A DNA stretch of 37,787 nucleotides from Gammaproteobacteria bacterium (lineage in GTDB: Bacteria; Pseudomonadota; Gammaproteobacteria; UBA6186; Azoamicaceae): NCBI GenBank assembly GCA_020054325.1, contig JAGVLG010000059.1, positions 1 to 37,787 on the forward strand, in the 5' to 3' direction. A program made the translations under genes and the position numbers. The notes under the pieces were generated by a model. It was not told the origin of the DNA, searched no databases, and saw only the letters and a program-made list of their open reading frames with translations. Positions 34,856 through 37,787 of this stretch are shown one piece after another. The first letter of the stretch is position 1, and every line of letters begins with the position of its first letter.

Positions 34856-37090
34856 ATGGGTGCAATTACAAGCTGCATTTACAATTTGTACGAATTTCTG
34901 ACGACTGAAAACGAAGCGTTACAGCATATCACTTTTCTATATTTTGGCAATCAAAATATCGCTGGGCTGTGTGCTGATGCCGCTAAAAAAAAGCTCTTTA
35001 TTGAAAAGTTAAAATCCTGTGTCAATTTACATTCCTTGGATTTGTTTAACTCTAGCCTAAACGATAACCTTTTAACTGATTTACAAACTGTCATTGAAGG
35101 GTTGGTATCAGTCAAATTAAGATACCTCAACTTACGTGGTAATTTTCTATCTTCAGAATTTTTACTTCAATTTCGCGCTAGAATGCATCTGGCCGTATTC
35201 TATCCTTTCAATGATAAAACGTTAAAGATTATTGCTGAAGATTCTTTTAGTTCCACACCTGCCGCGATGCCAGTCGAAAATTGGCAACAACCTTGGAGTG
35301 AAATTGAATTATTAAAGATGTTAGAAGTTGCGCGTGAAATTTTACGATGTCATCCTAATGTTTTAAAGATTCATGCGCATCGAACAAAAAACAAACAACT
35401 AGCGGGATTGCCTTCGCAAAATATTAATGGGCCCCTACCAGTATCTGTTGTAGTTCTAAATGGAGAGCCAGCACTTTTACCAAAGGTGCAGCAAGAGCCT
35501 GCTACTATTAGTGAATATAATCAAAATTACAGCAAAGATAAGCCGCACGTTCGTAAAATTAAATTATTATTATTTCAAAGCACGGATCATAGTAATTTGA
35601 TTCCATGTATTGTAAAAACAATTACGCTGAAATCTGGTAGGTTTGAAAACTATTTAGAATATTTACAACGAGAAGGTAAATTTTTAAGTTTATACGGGCG
35701 TAATGGCATAACTTTAACACGTAACTACCAATTTTCAATGTCGGATAAAGGTTATAAATTATACATAGTTATGCCTTACTATGCAGGAAACGATAGTTTT
35801 CAACATATGCTCGTTAAAATTAACAAATATCTTAATGCAGAGAGTAGACGGGCTTATTATTTATTGTCAGAAAAAGAAAAAGAGGGAAATATATACGTAA
35901 CTTTACTACACCTCTTGTCATTTGCGCTCTTACACTCTCAAGGTATTATTCATAACGATTTAAAACCAGAAAACTGTATTTTTGGTAAAGAAGATGTGGT
36001 AACTACTATTGATTTTGAAACATGTGTCAATAGCAAGGAATCCTTTCCAACACAATTTGCGCTTCATAGTCGCTGGACCACTAGTTATGTCGCACCAGAG
36101 GTAATATCAGAGTTACGTCACGGAATAGTTAATTATAGTACGTTGAATGATGCCTATAGCGCAGGAATTATAGCACGGCAATTGGTGTATCCTTGTCCGC
36201 GCTTTACAAGGGGCAACAATTATCTCTTCTTGGTACTCTCAGCCGCAGACAACAAAATACTAAAGCCACATTTCAAAGCAGCAATTGTACAAAATTACGG
36301 TCGCAAAATTGCTCATGCTATAGATAATCTAACTGAACCCGTATTAAATAAACGCGCTACAATCCCAAGTGTTATCTTAGCCATTGCAGAACAGTACCCG
36401 GCAATAGCCCAAAATGCGCTAGTAGCCGTATACCGACAAGTACAAGAAGAATTAAGTACTAAACTCAAATGCTATCCCGAAGCATTCCGCCTAATTGACG
36501 ACAATTACCCCGCAATGCGAATGCTTACAATAAACACGGCATCAATAATTGGTTCAATAAATACAATTTTTAAAATTAAGACCTTAAGTTGCATTTTAGA
36601 AATGTTTGCTTTTTGTAACGGTGATCTACCGCGGCAAAGCATTGAAGTTTTGAACAAGCATCTTGCTATTCTTTTGCAGCATTACCAGGCCGATGATAAA
36701 AAATTGGCTGATGTCTATTATTATTCAGCGGAGCTTAGCGAACTAATAGAGTTTCATCGTTATGCCAGAATTTTTATGTTACAGGAATTAGCTACAATTT
36801 TAAGAAATGTGATGGATACGCATACTGCAGATACTAGTGTTGCAAAAGATATTATGCTCTTAAAAGATTTAGTCATTGCAGTGCGGCAAGCTTGGCGACA
36901 ACGCAGCATTTTCAGCGAAGCTGTGCCAAAAATTATCGAATACTTTAATAACATTCAACAAAATACAACACTTCCTGCATCCTTTAAAGCCTTGTTTGAA
37001 GGACATAATGAATTCATACATAAACTTAAAACTCATATAGCTGTTGAATCACCGAAAAAATTACGACCAACCTTGCAAAATCCTGGATAA
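34856..37090 (+). CDS. LRR-protein kinase, eukaryote-like candidate effector
   Basis: 744 residues. Residues 25-112 contain leucine-rich-repeat-like segments (LHSLDLFNSSLNDNLL, LRYLNLRGNFLSSEFLL). Residues 235-520 form a protein kinase domain. The likely ATP-anchoring lysine is Lys254 (IVKTI), the helix-C glutamate is near Glu273, the catalytic loop is IIHNDLKPEN (His366, Asp368), the metal-binding motif is DFE at 386-388 instead of DFG, and the activation-segment end is APE at 413-415. The core residues are present, so activity is plausible. The C-terminal 220 residues are helical and unrecognised. Such kinases occur as secreted effectors in Legionella and relatives. A GAGG site lies about ten bases upstream. 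gmhA follows after four bases, which is odd for an effector gene. Confidence 0.82.
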   Translation: MGAITSCIYNLYEFLTTENEALQHITFLYFGNQNIAGLCADAAKKKLFIEKLKSCVNLHSLDLFNSSLNDNLLTDLQTVIEGLVSVKLRYLNLRGNFLSSEFLLQFRARMHLAVFYPFNDKTLKIIAEDSFSSTPAAMPVENWQQPWSEIELLKMLEVAREILRCHPNVLKIHAHRTKNKQLAGLPSQNINGPLPVSVVVLNGEPALLPKVQQEPATISEYNQNYSKDKPHVRKIKLLLFQSTDHSNLIPCIVKTITLKSGRFENYLEYLQREGKFLSLYGRNGITLTRNYQFSMSDKGYKLYIVMPYYAGNDSFQHMLVKINKYLNAESRRAYYLLSEKEKEGNIYVTLLHLLSFALLHSQGIIHNDLKPENCIFGKEDVVTTIDFETCVNSKESFPTQFALHSRWTTSYVAPEVISELRHGIVNYSTLNDAYSAGIIARQLVYPCPRFTRGNNYLFLVLSAADNKILKPHFKAAIVQNYGRKIAHAIDNLTEPVLNKRATIPSVILAIAEQYPAIAQNALVAVYRQVQEELSTKLKCYPEAFRLIDDNYPAMRMLTINTASIIGSINTIFKIKTLSCILEMFAFCNGDLPRQSIEVLNKHLAILLQHYQADDKKLADVYYYSAELSELIEFHRYARIFMLQELATILRNVMDTHTADTSVAKDIMLLKDLVIAVRQAWRQRSIFSEAVPKIIEYFNNIQQNTTLPASFKALFEGHNEFIHKLKTHIAVESPKKLRPTLQNPG

Positions 37091-37094
37091 AATT

Positions 37095-37685
37095 ATGAAT
37101 ACTTTAAATCTTATTCGACAACAACTTGATGAAAGCATAACCTCCAAACAAAATTTATTGCAGCTTAGTGAGACAATAGTACAAGCTGGCGAATTGTTAG
37201 CTAATTGTATTCAGCGCGGCAATAAGATTTTATGCTGTGGCAATGGTGGTTCTGCCAGCGATGCGCAACATTTTGCAGCAGAGCTAGTCGGACGCTATGT
37301 AAAAGAACGACCTGGTATGCCAGCTATTTGTTTGAACACTGATACATCGGCATTGACGGCTATAGGTAATGATTATGGCTATGATCAAGTATTTGCACGT
37401 CAAATTCAGGCTTTAGGACAAGCAAATGATGTGCTACTTGCAATTACCACCAGCGGTAATTCTGAAAATATTATTCGGGCTATTGAGGCTGCACATATAA
37501 AGCAAATGCAAGTATTGGTGCTTACAGGTAAAGGTGGCGGCCGTTTGAAGGATTATTTGCTGCCCAGCGATTTACAATTATGTGTGCCATCAAATACCAC
37601 GTCCAGAATTCAAGAAGCGCATATTTTTATGATCCATTGTTTTTGTGAAGTAATTGATTACGTGTGTATGCAACAAAACATATGA
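37095..37685 (+). CDS. gmhA: Phosphoheptose isomerase GmhA
   Basis: 196 residues from the ATG at 37095 (MNTLNLIRQQ), close to the 192 of E. coli. GmhA converts sedoheptulose 7-phosphate to D-glycero-D-manno-heptose 7-phosphate, the first step to LPS inner-core heptose. The SIS-domain site ILCCGNGGSASDAQHFAAEL (Glu63) and the C-terminal QEAHIFMIH with its catalytic-type His near residue 176 are present. The frame is open from 37044, but that start lies inside the kinase gene and adds non-family sequence. DiaA is a related alternative, but the motifs and length fit GmhA better. The last 100 bases of the window show no gene. Confidence 0.92.
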   Translation: MNTLNLIRQQLDESITSKQNLLQLSETIVQAGELLANCIQRGNKILCCGNGGSASDAQHFAAELVGRYVKERPGMPAICLNTDTSALTAIGNDYGYDQVFARQIQALGQANDVLLAITTSGNSENIIRAIEAAHIKQMQVLVLTGKGGGRLKDYLLPSDLQLCVPSNTTSRIQEAHIFMIHCFCEVIDYVCMQQNI

Positions 37686-37787
37686 CAATATGTTGGTGAT
37701 AAGCTAAAATGCCCGGTATTTCTGATACGCCGATTGTCCGTTTTAGTTAAACAACTTGATTCTCCATAATATACCCACGGTTGTCAA

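Noticed and set aside
37686-37787. Short ORF after gmhA
   Set aside because: Only 13 codons with no clear ribosome site or similarity.

Overview
The window is AT-rich, densely coded bacterial DNA, most likely from a host-associated gammaproteobacterium of the Legionellales type. Three things point that way: the ffs-dnaX-ybaB-recR cluster with a gamma-like 4.5S RNA, a sigma32-type promoter in front of htpG, and several large proteins built from eukaryote-like modules (F-box, ankyrin, LRR, protein kinase). The species cannot be fixed from sequence alone. I see no tRNA, rRNA, insertion sequence, integrase or CRISPR array.

Layout. 1-1730 (-): a partial unknown gene and a DUF4870-like membrane protein. 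1842-3758 (-): htpG behind a heat-shock promoter. 3905-4003: three degenerate 33-nt repeats that end as the Shine-Dalgarno of the next gene. 4004-6593 (+): an AAA/DUF4143 ATPase and an F-box/ankyrin protein whose C-terminus is crossed by a 79% GC island. 6670-16623 (-): a polymorphic-toxin locus. It is led by a 2517-residue ankyrin protein carrying a degenerate kinase-like domain and a small HGHVR-type toxin tip. Downstream come an immunity-like gene, a broken second toxin tip, and a train of further immunity-like genes, several of them HEAT-like. 16813-19566 (-): recR, ybaB, dnaX and the SRP RNA. 19739-21283 (+): an unknown protein with a strong promoter and a possible caspase-like His/Cys pair. 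21404-22708 (-): a second DUF4143 ATPase. 22864-31231 (-): a seven-gene, translationally coupled surface-polysaccharide operon. 31300-34494 (-): a 1064-residue unknown protein. 34856-37685 (+): an LRR-protein kinase, then gmhA four bases later.

How the genes work together. The polysaccharide operon reads as a pathway. A nucleotide-sugar 6-dehydrogenase makes a UDP-uronic acid, an epimerase inverts C4, and an AsnB-type amidotransferase may turn the acid into a uronamide. A DegT aminotransferase supplies an amino sugar, a PglC-type transferase starts the lipid-linked glycan, a GT4 enzyme extends it, and a Wzy/WaaL-type membrane protein polymerises or ligates it. GmhA at the other end serves LPS heptose synthesis. 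The toxin locus looks like a cassette system: the tip on the giant protein and the displaced tip at 8369-8694 are clearly related, and each is followed by an immunity-like gene. The displaced copy carries both a probable frameshift and an in-frame stop, so it is probably a decayed or archived tip.

Four conspicuous palindromic or repeat elements (1751-1801, 3905-4003, 21293-21397, 22773-22828) sit between genes. They may belong to dispersed repeat families of this genome.
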